Shown: positions 12,713 through 27,144 of the stretch, in pieces | How positions within the stretch are numbered: position 1 is the stretch's first letter | How the letters are laid out: the number at the start of each line of letters is the position of its first letter | Origin: Otis tarda | Lineage: Eukaryota > Chordata > Aves > Otidiformes > Otididae | DNA: 64,000 bases | NCBI GenBank assembly: GCA_026413225.1 | Contig: CM048552.1 | Location: 54,141,001 to 54,205,000, forward strand | Direction of reading: 5' to 3' | Notes under the pieces: model-generated | Database searches by the model: none | What the model was told of the DNA's origin: nothing | What the model saw: the letters and a program-made list of their open reading frames with translations, nothing else | Program-made: the position numbers and the translations under genes

Positions 12713-15700
12713 GTGATTTCTTAGACGAAGCACATATGGCAAAGACCACTGAATGCCAGGTGCCTCTGGAGGGGAACAGACCAGCTGTTTGGCAGGGCTC
12801 AGCCCCATCGCACAGTGGTGTAGGACAGAAAGGGAAAAAGAATACCCCGTAGATAGTTAAACCACATGAATTGCTTAAAGACTGCAGAACGTAATAAATA
12901 AATCTTGTTCCAGACAGGTCAGGGTTAATACCTCAGCTCTCTGCCAAGAAAGGTCATCCAATTTTTTCTCCTTTTATTCATTAATTTCTGCCAATAGTGA
13001 ATGCTGTCATGGCCCTCCCACCGCCCAGGAGGGAGCCACCAGGCGGTGAGCTGAGCTGGTGTCCTGTCAAACAGCATCGTGAACCCAAATTGCATCAAAG
13101 AGAAGAGAATAGAAAGCTGCTCCAGAGTTGCACAGGGAGCCATAGCAACGCAGCAGTTCCTATTTTTAAAAACTTGAAAGATAGTAAGAACATTAAGTCT
13201 GAGGGGAGGAATAAAAAAAAAAAAATCACGTTTCTATCAGAAAGAAAAAAAAAATGCACGTGTTCCTTACAGGCTCTAGTGATGAAATCACATATGGCTA
13301 ACCATCGATTTGCAGGTGTGCGAGTCAGAAAATACCCCCAGCCTCAACAAGCCAGTCCCTGAAGGAAAGAGGCTATTTCTCACCTTCCCTCCATTGATCC
13401 ACTAAAGCAGGTTTTCAAATTCCCCAGGGCACTTTAAAACCCACAGGACCCCAACTGCATTTTGCGATCAGGGGAAGATGCCGCTGTAGCTGATGCTAAA
13501 CCATAGCCAGAGCTGGGTTTGTGGTTTTGCACTGCTTCCCTCAGCTCAGAGGAAGGATTTTGATTCGCTTTTCGTGAAAAGCAGAGAAAGCCTGAATGCA
13601 CAAGTTAAAGCATATTGTCACCAGCAAGCGAAGTTGCCACGGTATTAGCACTAATTGGACTTGGCTACGGAGCAGGAGATGTCTCAGAGGGCTGGAAGCA
13701 GAACATGGACATTTTCCCATCTGGAAACTGATGGCGCATACCAAAATTCATTCCCAGCTGGTGGATTTTGGAGGCCTTTATGAAAGGGTCTGTCCTCTAA
13801 TCAAAAGATAAACCTTGCCAAAAACCCATGACTTCACTTGAACCCTCCCATCCTATTTTAATCGCAAAGAGGATGAAAAATCCAGCTGTCCACAAAGAAC
13901 AAGTGCCTCCTCTCCCCCTCAAAGCCCTGTTCTGCAGGACCAAGGCATCCTGTGGCACCTGCTGAGGAACAAACATTTTTGTGGCCTCTCCATCACATGC
14001 TCCCTGTGAGAAGCCAGGGGTCTGCAGTATCCTACTGGTGTGCTGAGCTGTTTTGATGTTAGACCTTCCCTTGCAAGACAGCTGTGTCTCTTACTGCCCA
14101 AACAGCACTGCTTAAGGGCTGGGCAAAGCAAGGAGAACAGCTGGGCACAGACCATGCCCTTCTGCATTGGGCACCCTTAGCAGCCCACCTGTATGGGAGA
14201 GGTTTGGGTTAAGAGCACGTTACAAAGCTTCCCTCAGCATCCCTCTTCAGGAGGCAGAAAAAAAGGAGTAAGAGGAAGCCAACACTGCCTCCAAGATGTG
14301 GTGGCATATGGATAAATGCTCCCCCCACCCACAGCTCACCTTCTGGGCAGGTGTTGTGAACAGCCAGGGTTACAAACCCAGTGCCTTTCACCAGCTTTGA
14401 ACAACCACAACAGGCAGACAAGCACACAGGGCAAATGAAATGCAACAGGAGATGCATGGCAGGGAGGAGAAAGAAAAAAAAGCAATGGTGGTATGCAAGC
14501 TGCAGAGGGCAAGGTAGAACAGGTGATGCAGAAAGGCAGAGAGACCCCGAGAGAGGTGGGAGGCGCGGGCCAGATCCAGCCTCCAGCTGCTGCTGGAGCA
14601 GTGACAGGAACAAGCAGATTTCAGCAGCAGGTCTCTCTAATCCGTCAGCAGTGCTCACGCCACATGCTGCCAACTAACACCAGCCTGACGGCAGCTGGAC
14701 ACACCAACCAGTGGGAACATAACGAGCTGCTAACAAGACACCAGCTTAAAGGCTCCGAAAGGTCAAAAGTTACATATACTCCCTCACCCTCTATGTTTCT
14801 GAAAAGGGCAATTTCTGCATCCGTGGGAACATGCCATTTATACCTTCTCTCCCCTCCTCCCCAGAGTTAAGAAGCAAGTCCCAGCACCGAGCCTCCCACC
14901 ACCAGAGCAGCGCTGGGTTTAAGGGCTGGAGCAGGGCTTCTCAGCCACCTGCCAAGCAGATAGATGTGGTCCCACTGAAGCCAGTGAGACCCCAGTGCTG
15001 GCCAGTGCTGCCGTCTCTTAGCATGAGGTTAATTCAACAGTCCTACTAATGGAGAAAGGGTGACACAAATGGTCCTTTCTCCATTCCTGGTCTCAACTCC
15101 CTTGCTGTGCTGTGTGGAGGTGTGTGGCTTGCTTGGCTTGGAAACAACACAGAGTGGCTCCGTGGCAGTACCTGCAAATGACCTATGATGATCCCTGTGT
15201 CCCATGTAGCAGGGGATAGCTGCCATGACTGGAGAGGAGAAGGCAGGAGGGGTTGGGAGAGGCCTGGGAAACAAGGAAAGGTGCTGCCTAGGCACTGTCC
15301 TTGGCACTCACCTGGGGAAAGCAGGTCTAAGATGCTATGGGCATGGTGCTGCTCCTGGTTATCAGGGTGGCACAACACCCTGAAGGGGCACTGCACCTTT
15401 CCAGGGAAACGTATAGCCCCGATGGTCTTGAACCTCCAGGGAGGCAACATATTTGTACAATCCTATTGCAAGTACTCCTCTGCTCACTAACTCACTGTTC
15501 AGCTGTCTAAGCCCCAGCAATTCCTAGTTTCCACTAGGGGAATGTGGCCATGTGAGAACAGGGCTTGCCCTAGCTGTTCCAGGGAAAAGAGTTTCCAACC
15601 ATTCATCAAGGGCACTTTTGCATGTCTTAGCTGATTGGCATACAAAGCTCCAGATGGAAGTTAGTATTTCCCCCAAAGTGGAAGTATCATATCCAAACAA

Positions 15701-18700
15701 TGCACAGAGCTAGCTTGCCAGCTCTTTTCATATTTAAGGAATCTGAGGTGCAGAATTGAACCTACCTTTTTTTCCCCCTCTTAATGTATTTCTTTGCAAA
15801 GGCAGTATAATTCCACATTTGTATTTTCATTCCAAAGCAAATGCTTCACTGCACTTTTTATTAAAATGAAATCTGGTGTGTGCAGCCTGGTGTTAAATGA
15901 GAGACTATTAAAGCCAATCAGTGGAGAACTCATTAGTAACCCTACAACAACAAACTAGTAGTTATGGCCCAGCATTCACAAGCAGCCATGACAACCAGTA
16001 GGAAGAATCCAGGTCTCATTGAAGGCTATAATAAAAACACAGCTTATGTAGCCCAACGACTGTGAATATCCATACAAAACGGCTGAGCCTCTATTCCTCA
16101 AATATGTGCCAGAAATCATATTCTTTTCTCATGACTCATTCCCAAATTCCACTCCCAAGAATGCTCCTGTCATTTAGTTATTTCTACCCATTTCTAAAAT
16201 ATAATGAGAAGCACTAATCCTGAGCTCAAGGAAACCTGTCCCATCAATTAAAATAATGAAATAAGCAGAAGGCTGCCTATAAACACATCCACCTCTCCCC
16301 ACTCACTCCTCAGCAGCCATGGTGAAGGGAGAATAGATGAGCTTTGCAGAATGCAAAGAGGTTAGTAACTCTCCTTCCAAGGGTCAAGAGGGAAGAACTC
16401 CACATCTGAGTATCTCTCCAGAGGAAAACCCTGTTAGAAACTCCTTCCCAGCCTTTGTAATCTTCTCATCTGCTGGAAGAGAGCAGAAAGCGCAGTGGTT
16501 TGCTGGGTGCCCAGGAGAAGACTGGCCACTGAGAAAAGTATATACTTGGTAGACTGGAACATTCAAACCAGATTTCTTTCTGGGATGATGAAGGAATAAA
16601 TGAACAGGTAATTATTACAAATAAAACAAAGAATTAAAAAGTGTAATTGAACTGGAAAACAACATTTGGGTATTTGGACTCTAAATGATCACCTAAGCCT
16701 ATTATCGGCATAAATTGAGATAAATCCCTCACCAGAGGAAAACTTCCTCAAGAATCATTCAAAAAGAAAACTAACAATTGTTGTAGAACAAATCTTTCTC
16801 AAAGTATTATTTTCCTATTAGTTAGTGGAGTTATCTTACCAGTGGGCTCATTTCTAAAACAAAATCTGCAATGTTCAATGGTCGTGATCATACCTCTACA
16901 GTTCCAGTCTAACACAAAGGAGAACCAGTTTCAAGACAGACAAGAAACAGTTGCTATGAGACAATTATTAATATGAGAAGATGCAGACCAAACACCTACA
17001 TTGACAAGAAATGGCATTTAGATAACAGTTTGTCTTGTTTCTTTTCCTGCTTGCAGTCATACTTCAAACAAAACTTTGTTTGCACAAGCTCTTGCGAAAA
17101 CGAGCAAGAATGTCAACATAAGAAGGGGGAAAGATATGGAGAAACTGAGCTTTCTTTCTAAATCTGAGCACCATTCTGTTCATTTCCTCCTTACTCCATT
17201 ATACACCCTGATCAACCACCAACTGAGACCATGTTGAGCAAGACCATTTGATTTTAGCTCCATTCAGAACAACTGCACTTTCAGAAAGAGAAAAAAAAAA
17301 AGTAAGAAACGGTCAGAGTTCAAAGGCAGATCTTGAGAAATGACTAATTCAGAGTCTTAGTGTATAATGTGCCCCAGCTGAACTAAATTACACATTTTTT
17401 TAGTTGGATGTGTCACTCTCCGAAGAATAAAATCGGAAAATTCCTTTATCGCATTGCCTCCCAGCTACGGATTTGAAGCAAATTGGACCACTTTGTATTA
17501 GCTTCAAGAGTTTCTGAAACACCAGCCTCATGGTGATGTATTATCTGAGGTCACATACACTTTTCAGTCTCCCCAGACATCAAGCCCACGTACATACATT
17601 TCTCTATTCTGTGTAGGCATGTGGAGGGGGAACTGTAAGTTGCAGATGGCTGAATATAGTATCGCTGGGTCCAGGGCAAGACTAAAATTAGTTTTCCAGA
17701 ACCTTCAGTCCAGTTCAAAGTGAGCCAGACCATGTCCCAGACATGCAGGTATTGCTGCTGCCTCGTGCACACAACGCACAAGTGCTATGGGGTCTTAGTA
17801 GGTAGAAGGGGTTAGGGAAGGTTTGAAGCAGCCAGGTCTGTAGAATCTGTAATAACTCAGATAGACAAGCATTTCAGGAGAGATTTAAAGACCTCAGATA
17901 GATAAAGTATATCAGGAGAAGTTTAAAACTTAGCACATAGTAAATAGCAGTGAATTCAAAAGCACTTGAAGGTATGAACACAGATGACAACTATTAATCT
18001 ACGTGGGTTTTGCTTCGGTGAGGTGAACTATCTTCATGTCTGCTTCTTTCCACATCTTGTCCTTCTCCTCTACCTTTCCTCCTGCCCAGACTCCAGGCTG
18101 TGAGGCTGAGCTTGAAGCTATCACATTTCTATTGAATCTTTGAATTTGTAAAAGCAATGGCTTATTTCAGACACCACTAGCTTTTATACATCAAAAAGTG
18201 CCTGAAGTAATTTCACTTAAACAGAAAGCTAAGCATCCATCTCACTCATAAGTACAGAGAAGGTGGACACATTTGAGGGGCGCAGAACCCGCAGACTGGC
18301 AGAGCACAGGCCAGCACGATGCAAGGCAAAGTGAGTATTTGCATTATAGTCACAGAAGCAACTGCAACACAGTGCAATTATTTCTGAGCTACCTCAGGTG
18401 CCTGCAGCAATCTAGGCAGTGGCAGAACAGAGCTTGGCATGGACTAATTGAATGCTCCTCAGCGAGGCTGATATGTGTACCTAAACTAAGCTGGATGTAT
18501 TTACAGGTATCTGCAGTCATCCCTGTGAATGTTGTACCCAAAGCAGACAAGGGAGAAGGAATAACATGATCTGGGCCATGAAGGTGAGAAGAAAGCTAAT
18601 ATCTTCAAAAATGACAAGAACTGCTTTCCTGTGGAGTGCCCAGGCTTCAGAGCATATCTACACTGCACAACAGTACTGTCATAGCTAGAAGCTCAAGAGT

Positions 18701-20608
18701 CTCTGAGCTGGTGACTTCTATACAACGTAAAGAAGTGATATCCAGAGAGGTTATGGTTGGCCCTTGGAGCAGCATAGCTATATGAGAATGATGTTATGCG
18801 CAGGCTAATACGGTGTCAATAGAACTAATTAGCGGAAAATCTCTGCAGAACACTGCATCTCGTAGCAGGGGACAACATTTTGTTTTCTAGATAACTGCTG
18901 AAAAGACATAATACAGCTCCCCTCAAAAATCCCTATTCATATGGAAAGGCGGAACAACAGCCTTGCTTGATGCTACTTCTGATAACTTCATATATATTAA
19001 ATATATTTTCCCTGCTTAATCATTTCAGGGATGACTCAAAAGAGCATCAGAAAACACCCCTTACCTCTAAGCCTAGCTGGGAAGGAAACTGATAAAAGCC
19101 TTGGGCACCTTTGGTGGTTTCAAGGCTTGCAGAGGGTAGAAAGCCAGTATGGGGAAGAGGAAATAAAGGCAATAAGACCTGGTAATATGACGATGGATCA
19201 TAGAGACAAAGAACAAATAGCAGACAGCATTATGGATAATCTAATGGGTCAAAGAATAGACTTTTCTTTCAGTCCTCAAGTTTCAGGCAAAGCAGAATCT
19301 GCTTTCTTGTCCATCAGTCCCTCTATCTGCCTAATACAGTTGACAGTGAGGGGTCACACCACACAAACCAATCCATCACATTTACACTGTTCCATGATTC
19401 ATCAAGACAAATGAACAAAGACACTGAGCTCTGAGTGGCCACCTCTTCTGATAGCTACTGCCTGGATTCCCCTTGTCCTACCACAAAGGGATCAAGCTGC
19501 CAAAGGATTTTATATGTCAAACATTTGAGAATGTCAGCTGAGCAGGTCAGGGGGCATCTGGCTAATTGCAGAACCCATATCTAACTATCTGGGTTCCTTA
19601 GAAACATACTAAAACTCCAGCTGGTACAAAAAAAGACCTAGTAATCAGAGTGCTCTTCTAGAAGTTGTTCCACCACAGGCTTCCTCTACAACCTTAAACA
19701 GGTATCTTAGCACTGTTTCTTAAGAAATTCTGAATCTGGATCAAAAGATGTTTGTTCGAATAGTTTTTCACTATTTTAAAATGTCCTTTTCCATCTAGAA
19801 AAACTTGCCATTCTGATGGAGATGCCTAGGCTTTCTGCATCATGTGCACAAGAGAGAATGGGACTCAAAACACCCAGCAGACAATGGCCAACAAGGTGCC
19901 AATGAGCAGAGTGACAGCACAAGTCCTCCTTTTTGAGGTGAACTGGATCCTCAGGACACCCCAGGACTTTAAAGGCTACCAGTATCAAGCAGGAGCTGAG
20001 TAGAGTTGTTAACTCCAACTTTTTTTGCAGCTCTAGTTCTCCACATCTCTCTGCACTTCTGTATCTCCTGCAATTCAGGGCTAACAGACAGCAGAAGGAC
20101 ACTTGGTTCTCAGACAACAGGTGCCATGAAACTATTCCAGGTGGGTTACACAGCCATCACCTAGAAAGGACACCCATTCACATACTGCTGGTGCCTGAAA
20201 CAAAACCTTGTGCCTTCTAGATTTCAATACAAACAACCCCACTCCTTGCAGCAAGGACCCACCTGAGAGTTACAGACTCATGCATGCAAAGACACTCCAA
20301 GAAGTTCAGTGCTGTTTTAAAAGCAAAATTTTGTGCATTGAGGGGCACACTCAAATTTTTGCACTATGCCTTCATTGTTCCTTCTCCTCATGCTGGCTTG
20401 CCCCGGGTTGTATGGAGGCTTTCTAAGGGAGTGACAGTACCGGCACTTGACCCACAGCAACGTGAGTCCCACCATCAGCATGTCTCCCTTTGCCCCAGTT
20501 CTGGCCAACACCACCCTCTGCCCGAAAGCACAACATGCCCTAGCAGAATTATTCTGGTCTCAGAGGTCCTCTCTGATCCCTCTTTTGTAAGGCTGGCCCA
20601 GCCCCTTC

Positions 20609-21213
<605 letters not shown>

Positions 21214-21262
21214 CTAGAATAGGAAGTCAAAGAGAGGAAGAGAGAGAAAAAAAAAACAAGAA
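21214..21262 (-). other. GRIN2B: 3' splice site (acceptor) of the GRIN2B exon
   Basis: Read on the minus strand, a run of about 45 bases that is nearly all pyrimidine (ten T, then alternating C and T) leads into CTATTCTAG, directly before the first exon codon GAT. This is a strong polypyrimidine tract with an AG. The AG occupies 21215-21214. A TTGAC about 20 bases upstream of the AG could act as a weak branch point, but that is a guess. The frame upstream of the AG no longer resembles GluN2B, which supports the boundary. Confidence 0.93.
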
Positions 21263-22205
21263 TAGGTCAAAAGAAATAAACAGCATTCCTAGTCAACCCA
21301 TTGAGCATGGAGGGGGAGGTATGCAGTCAGAATCTTACACTTCATGTCTTGGCCAGAGCTTAAGGATTTTTAACTTTTAAAAATTTAAAATTTAAGTGAA
21401 GCAAGTGGGAAGGAAGTAAAAGCCTTTGTATGACCAGCTGTCCTTACTTTATTTTTAAAGGCAGGTTGCCAAAATTACTTAAATGTTTCAAATGTTAGGC
21501 ATGATTCTAACAGACAGGGAACAACTGGTACACAACTGAGGACAGAAAAAGATAATATGTACAAAATATTCCATGGCTGCAGAAATTAAGAGCTTTAATC
21601 CCAAGATTATCGTAACCTTATGCGTAGTATAAAAAGGATACACAGCAGCTATGATATTGATTTAGTTTGGGATAGTCACCCTGAGTATCCAGACTGCAGT
21701 ACAACTAGAGTAGGCAAAACCATTGGACACAAATAGCTCTGAGAACCTCCACTGCAATCTCCTCTCAAAGCAAGCAGTAGCACAGAGTGCTACAGCTGTG
21801 AAGGCTCAGTCTCAGAAAAACATAAAACATACTAAAATGGAAAAAAAAAAAAAATTCTAAACTATCATGGGTTTTGTTTATACCATGCTTTAGAGAAAGG
21901 TCAGCTCAATATTTCTCTTGGTATTGCTTTCATATCCTTCTACCATACCAAGTTCATCTTTGCAAGAATCAGAACTTGTACCATTTTATAACTTCCAAGA
22001 CTCCAACAGAGTTTTGTACAGATCTCAGCTCTCCAATGGCATAGTGTAAGCCTTTTTCATCCTGGGATTTTGCAAAATACCAGGCTTTCAATTTGTGACA
22101 GGTCCAGTAAAATCCAAATCCCTGCTTTTGCCTAATTCATGATGGAAAGGAATGGGAAAAGTATTTGCCAATATGCTTTCTTATAGATTGATCTTCTGTC
22201 TTTTA

Positions 22206-22252
22206 AAATCAACTGCAAACTCCCACTGACTTCTGTAGACTAGGATTAGATC
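22206..22252. repeat. Ancient amniote repeat relic (possible)
   Basis: AACTCCCACTGACTTCTGTA followed by gactaggattag resembles the widespread old motif cccattgacttcaatggga...ggat. It is short and diverged, so this is a weak call. Confidence 0.3.
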
Positions 22253-22564
22253 AAAAACAAACAAACAAAAAGGCAAAATTAAATCATATCTCTCTGCAGA
22301 GATTCCCATTGCAATACGAAAGTGCTCCAAATCAAATCACCACTTTCAGGAATGAAGTAGCAGCCCCATGTTCTTTTAGTAGGCCAGAAGAGCTGAACCA
22401 GAGATAGAAAAGGAAGTAGTCAGGAATTTTAGACCTAGGGAAACTCATAGTGCAAATGCCTCAAGACATTACCTCAAGATACTCACATTTAGAACAGCTC
22501 TCTACCAAATTTACTCTCTTACAGCCTGGAAAGTAAAGCTATCTTTCAGCAGGGATGCCAGTTA

Positions 22565-22624
22565 ATCATCCATCTATCCATCCATCCATCCTTCCATCCA
22601 TCCATCCATCCATCCATCTACCCC
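22565..22624. repeat. (ATCC)n tetranucleotide microsatellite
   Basis: About 14 units of ATCC/CCAT, with single interruptions CTAT and CTTC, run through an otherwise ordinary intronic stretch. It is likely length-variable. Confidence 0.95.
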
Positions 22625-23607
22625 TTCTTTAGTCATGGTTTTGATTACCTAGAGCCATTTTCTCTGTTGGCAAAGATGTCATAGCTCAGCAACTACAGGA
22701 AAAAAAAAAAAGCTCTGATTCTGCATCCAGCCTGAAGCTGTTTGGTTTTTTTTCCTGATCTCCCTATGGATCACATCCTATACAAAAGAGTCCTTGCTCC
22801 CAGATCCCCATGCATCTCCTATGAGGTTTGGTGATTAAAGTCTGTTCACTTCCTCCACACAGCTCACCACCCACATGTGAAAGTGCTCTTAGAGCTGATC
22901 TTTGCTCACTGGAAAAATAAATGAAAACAACAAGAAAAAAAAAAAGACAGCAACAGACTGGAGACAAGTTAAAAAACCAGGAGCAGCAACTGAGCCTCTC
23001 AATCTGTGGAATACAATGCATACTTTCTATCACTAAAACTCACCCCCTTCTCCCAGAACTGTGCTCAGGAAAAGAACTTACTCTTCCAGTAAAAAATATG
23101 CTTTTTTTTTATCTTTGAAGCTTATGGAGAAAATCAGGAAAGCCAGAGGAAAGATTAAACTATTGCCACGGCACCTGCCAGAGTTTGAAGAAAGCCCGAA
23201 CAAGCACCTCCAATACCCTTCATTGCACTGTGCCTTTGAAAGCCACTTGTAACAAATGGAATGCTAGAATGCAAAGATTCAGGCTTACTGTAGCATGAAA
23301 AGGCAAGACAGCTACACTGATGACTAGTATTTATTTTTATATTAAATTCAACAAAAGCTTTTCTATACTTAAGCATAAGAATCTCTGAATTGACTGCAAA
23401 TTTCCAGTTTCTAGCACAAAGTCTAAGATCCGAAGGACTGGGCTATTGAACTACAGGAATGTTTGACATGCAGCATCTTGAAGTCCTTGTCTGAAAAAAT
23501 ACTGGGTGCTTTCCTCAGTGACACACAAGGGATAGAAGATGGTAAATCCACTAATATTTCAAGGCTGCATACACATATACATGCAGGAGTTAGTAGGTGG
23601 GATAACA

Positions 23608-23653
23608 AGGTGCGGGAGGTACTGCCCTCTAGGTGCGGGAGGTACTGCCCTCC
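23608..23653. repeat. Exact 22-bp tandem duplication, 23-bp period
   Basis: The unit AGGTGCGGGAGGTACTGCCC plus TC occurs twice back to back (23608-23629 and 23631-23652), identical over 22 bases with one junction base. Identity implies a recent duplication. The junction reads TGCCCTCTAGGTGCG, which resembles the reverse-oriented core of the CTCF motif over about ten bases; that is an inference only. Confidence 0.92.
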
Positions 23654-25834
23654 CCATGATTTTAAACAGGGTCAGATGCTTCAGGTAGAGTGCCTGCTGA
23701 CAGTTTGTTCCACAGGAGTGCACAGCCCAGCTGCTGAAGGGACTTCAGGGAGACTCAGGGAGAAAATTCGGAGCTCCTCACTAACCAGAGTGTATCAGAA
23801 CATCAAAAATCAATACACAAAATAGATAGCTTTATTGCAACCCAGTGAAACAATTCCTCTCCACCAAGAAAGGTAAGCACCTCTCCTTAAATCAAACAGC
23901 ACAGACCACTTAGCTGTGCAACTGCTTGCATTTTTATAATAGAAGCAGCAAGAAAAGGCAGCTTCTATTCAAAATGAGAGCATTAAGGAGGTGCAAGCCA
24001 GGCCTTGGGAAGCTTTTGGCAAGCCAAGATGTCTCCTGGCACTTGATCACCCCAATACTTGGGCTAGCTAAATGTTCTTCATTCCCTAACCAACTCAGCA
24101 CTCAGAAAAGAGAGGGGCGAGAGAGGAAGGATGGACAACAGGTAGAAGAAAGTGTCCTTCTCATAATAAATCCGGAGAATTGCTGATAGAGCTGGGTGGG
24201 AATCTCACTGAGTGCCTTTTGGGGGACAAAAAGCAAACTAAGAAAAATGCCTGAGAGCCACAATTTCCTTGCTGTCCTTATTTGTGACCACACCTGGTGG
24301 AAAGTCAGGTAAAAAGAGGAACTGGACTGACAGAGAACCACAGGGTTATCAGGCAGAGCAGGAATTTGACCTCACTGTGGTGTTACTGTTACCATTTTAC
24401 ACCCATAGAATCGTTATTGCTTTTTTGCAGTCTAAAACCAGAGTTGAGTTCAAAGCAGAAGTAGTCCCTCACATTGCATATCATCCTGGTGAAACACTAT
24501 CTGCTGGCTACAGGAAAAAGCTTGTCTTTCTCCTACAGCCCTTTCACTTGCAAGCTCAGGCTTTCCGTAGCTACCTGCTGCAAGAGACAGCAAGACACTG
24601 CAGGGTGTCCCTCGTTCCGTGTGAAAGAGCGGAGGCTCCATTACCGGATCTCAATGCCTCCAGAGATCCTCGTACTCCCCCACTGTCACCCTGCAAGGTC
24701 AGGGATCTGTAGTTTGCAGAGCTGAGCTGGAGGTGGAGCCGATCCATTGACACAGCACCACTCCCCAGCTGACAGATGGCTTCCCACAGAAAATCTGCTC
24801 GGAGTTTACTGCTGCTGGGACAAGTATTGCCTCCTCCTCCTGCACGTTTCACCCCTCAGAGAAGGAGGCTGGATTGCACATGGCCAAGGTGTAAAAGCAC
24901 TCACCGTGAAGCCTCCTCTTGGAGACTGGTGGCTGGCAAGTTCCTAGGTGGATGGAACAGGGTTTGCAGAGGTGGCATAAGGTTTAGTGAGCAACCAAGT
25001 ATTATTGCCACCATTTCTAAGTTGCCTAGTGCCTTCTGTCCCTCAAGGGCAGGCCCATGCAGATATTGCATGAAAGCCAGGTCTGACCCATATCTCACAC
25101 CAAAATGCAAGCCCTTGGCAAGGCTGCAGGCAACTCTCAAAGGAGCCCTCCTACATCTGCACCATTTGAAACCAATCACTGCCATTTAATGAACCATCTA
25201 CCTCAGATGTGGCAGGAGAGGTCCCTGGGGTGCTTTTCTCACAAGTGCCTTCCTAACAGTCTCTCTGGATTCCCTAGGCAGGCAAAAGCAATCACTGCCT
25301 TACAAAGAACATCTTGCTATCCAGAGCAAAATTGCTTCTTGGCATGGGGCAGACTAGAGAACATCCCTAAAGCAGAGGAATGCAAGATCCCCAAAAACAG
25401 TTGCAGTGGGCCAGTCATCTTGAGGAACTAGAGAGCCTTCCACTGAGCCACAGTATAACTGCTGACTTAGGGAGTGAGGCGTGTTACATTTCCTACTTGC
25501 AGCCTGTCTGAAATGTAACCTGGTTCTGCATGCCATGCTCGAGTGGCTGGGCCATGAGCAGATCTTTGCTACTGGTTGCAAGTTCCTTTAGTTCCAGTCC
25601 AAGTGCCAGACCCCACAAGGGCCAAGTGTGTCAAGTTACACACAAGGAATTTGAGTGAGGACCAAAGAAAGTGCATGTGTTTGCTTCTTGGATTTGGAGA
25701 AATAAACCATGTTTTTGCAAAATGCTGTAGGCTTTTGGGAACAACAGTATATCTAACCTCATTTGCTGCTGCATTAAGCTTCCTGTGCAGCCATAATTTA
25801 ACATCTGGGGTCTGCCCTTCCAGTTTGCAAAGGG

Positions 25835-25880
25835 GAACCTATAACGACTATAATGAACCTATAACGATCCTAACGACTCA
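25835..25880. repeat. Short tandem duplication, about 20-bp period
   Basis: GAACCTATAACGA occurs at 25835-25847 and again at 25855-25867, and a third partial CTAACGACT follows. It is an imperfect local repeat without other context. Confidence 0.75.
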
Positions 25881-27102
25881 GGGCACTATCACTTTCCAAA
25901 GCCCTGCTCTCATTTTCCTGATTTAGAAGAAAATCTGTTTGTGTGTCTTTAGTACAGTCTTGATTTGCAAAATTCCTCTGTGACCTACAAACAAATCACA
26001 TGGGGCTGACTCTTGTTTAGACCTCGGCCCTGCCTACCACACATTTTGTGGGGGCAAAAAGGAGCGAGCACACACCAAATAACTTCTGGGAAAATGTAGA
26101 CCTTCATTTCCTTACCTGTGTATTTATTTTCTTCAAAATTGAGACACCGCTGTGTACCTATTTGTCACAGTCCTGGTGGGATACCTGATTCACTGGAGTT
26201 TTATTGTTCATGATGGAAAATGCCGCAACAGTTCAAAGTCTTATAATTAAATTTTCTATATTTCTGAGCCCGGTTTGTTATAACAGATCTGACAGTAAAT
26301 CAGAATCTTTGTTGCTTAAGTGTTCATTTACTCCTGTTTATTCTTACCACAAATGCATCACTGCCTCAGGTTAGCCTGCAGCCAGAGTCTTCTGCCTGTT
26401 TGTTTTTTCTCCCCACATTTAATTTTTTTATTTAGTCTTCAACGACTCAATACAATAAAACTCTGGTTTTAGTATTGTGTGCTTCATCATCCTGTGCAAA
26501 TTGTTTCCTTGAGTGCTTGCAGGAGGGACTATGAGAACATGGTGATTCTTCAGCCCTAGCACAATGTCCCCATGGTGAGACTGGCATCTAGAACAGCATC
26601 TCTGCATCTTCATGTACATACACACTCAAATTTCCACAAATACACATATTCACCGCAAAACATACCCAAAATAAGGCTGGAGCATGTTGGACTGTGTCAT
26701 TTCTTGATGACTCTGCCTAGTTTATACTATTTAGTAAGATTCCAAAACTTTCCTGTCTTACTGGAACAGGTTGTCTGAATTATTACTGATTTTGGCTTGC
26801 ACAGCAGATGGAGCAGATGACCTCCTGCAATTCTTTCCCAGTGCTCTGATTCACTGATGAGTGGATCATTCTTGGTGAAAATCCTCAGAGCCGCTCTGGG
26901 AACATGCCATCAGTGGGAAGTTCAAATTCGTTAGAGGCAGAAATGTGGTTTACATAATTGTATCATTTATCAGTTCCCTCCCTTGTTCTCATAATAACTA
27001 CTGAACACATTAGTCTTACTTGACAGAAGGACACATAGCTCAGAGACGATGGTTACAGAGAAGTGATTACAGAAATTTGTGGATGAGTGAATGGGAGAGA
27101 CC

Positions 27103-27144
27103 CAGTTCAGTGATGGAAAGATTCAGTTCACTGATGGAAAGGCA
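27103..27144. repeat. 21-bp tandem duplication
   Basis: CAGTTCAGTGATGGAAAGAT plus T is followed directly by CAGTTCACTGATGGAAAGGC plus A. The two copies differ at a few positions, so it is older than the duplication at 23608. Confidence 0.8.

Noticed and set aside
14209-14673. 154-codon minus-strand open frame
   Set aside because: Low-complexity Leu/Phe/Ser runs come from a purine-rich stretch; overlapping plus-strand frames are equally open.
22565-23653. Regularly spaced short repeats that could suggest a CRISPR array
   Set aside because: They are a simple tetranucleotide microsatellite and a single two-copy duplication, without spacers, in a vertebrate intron.
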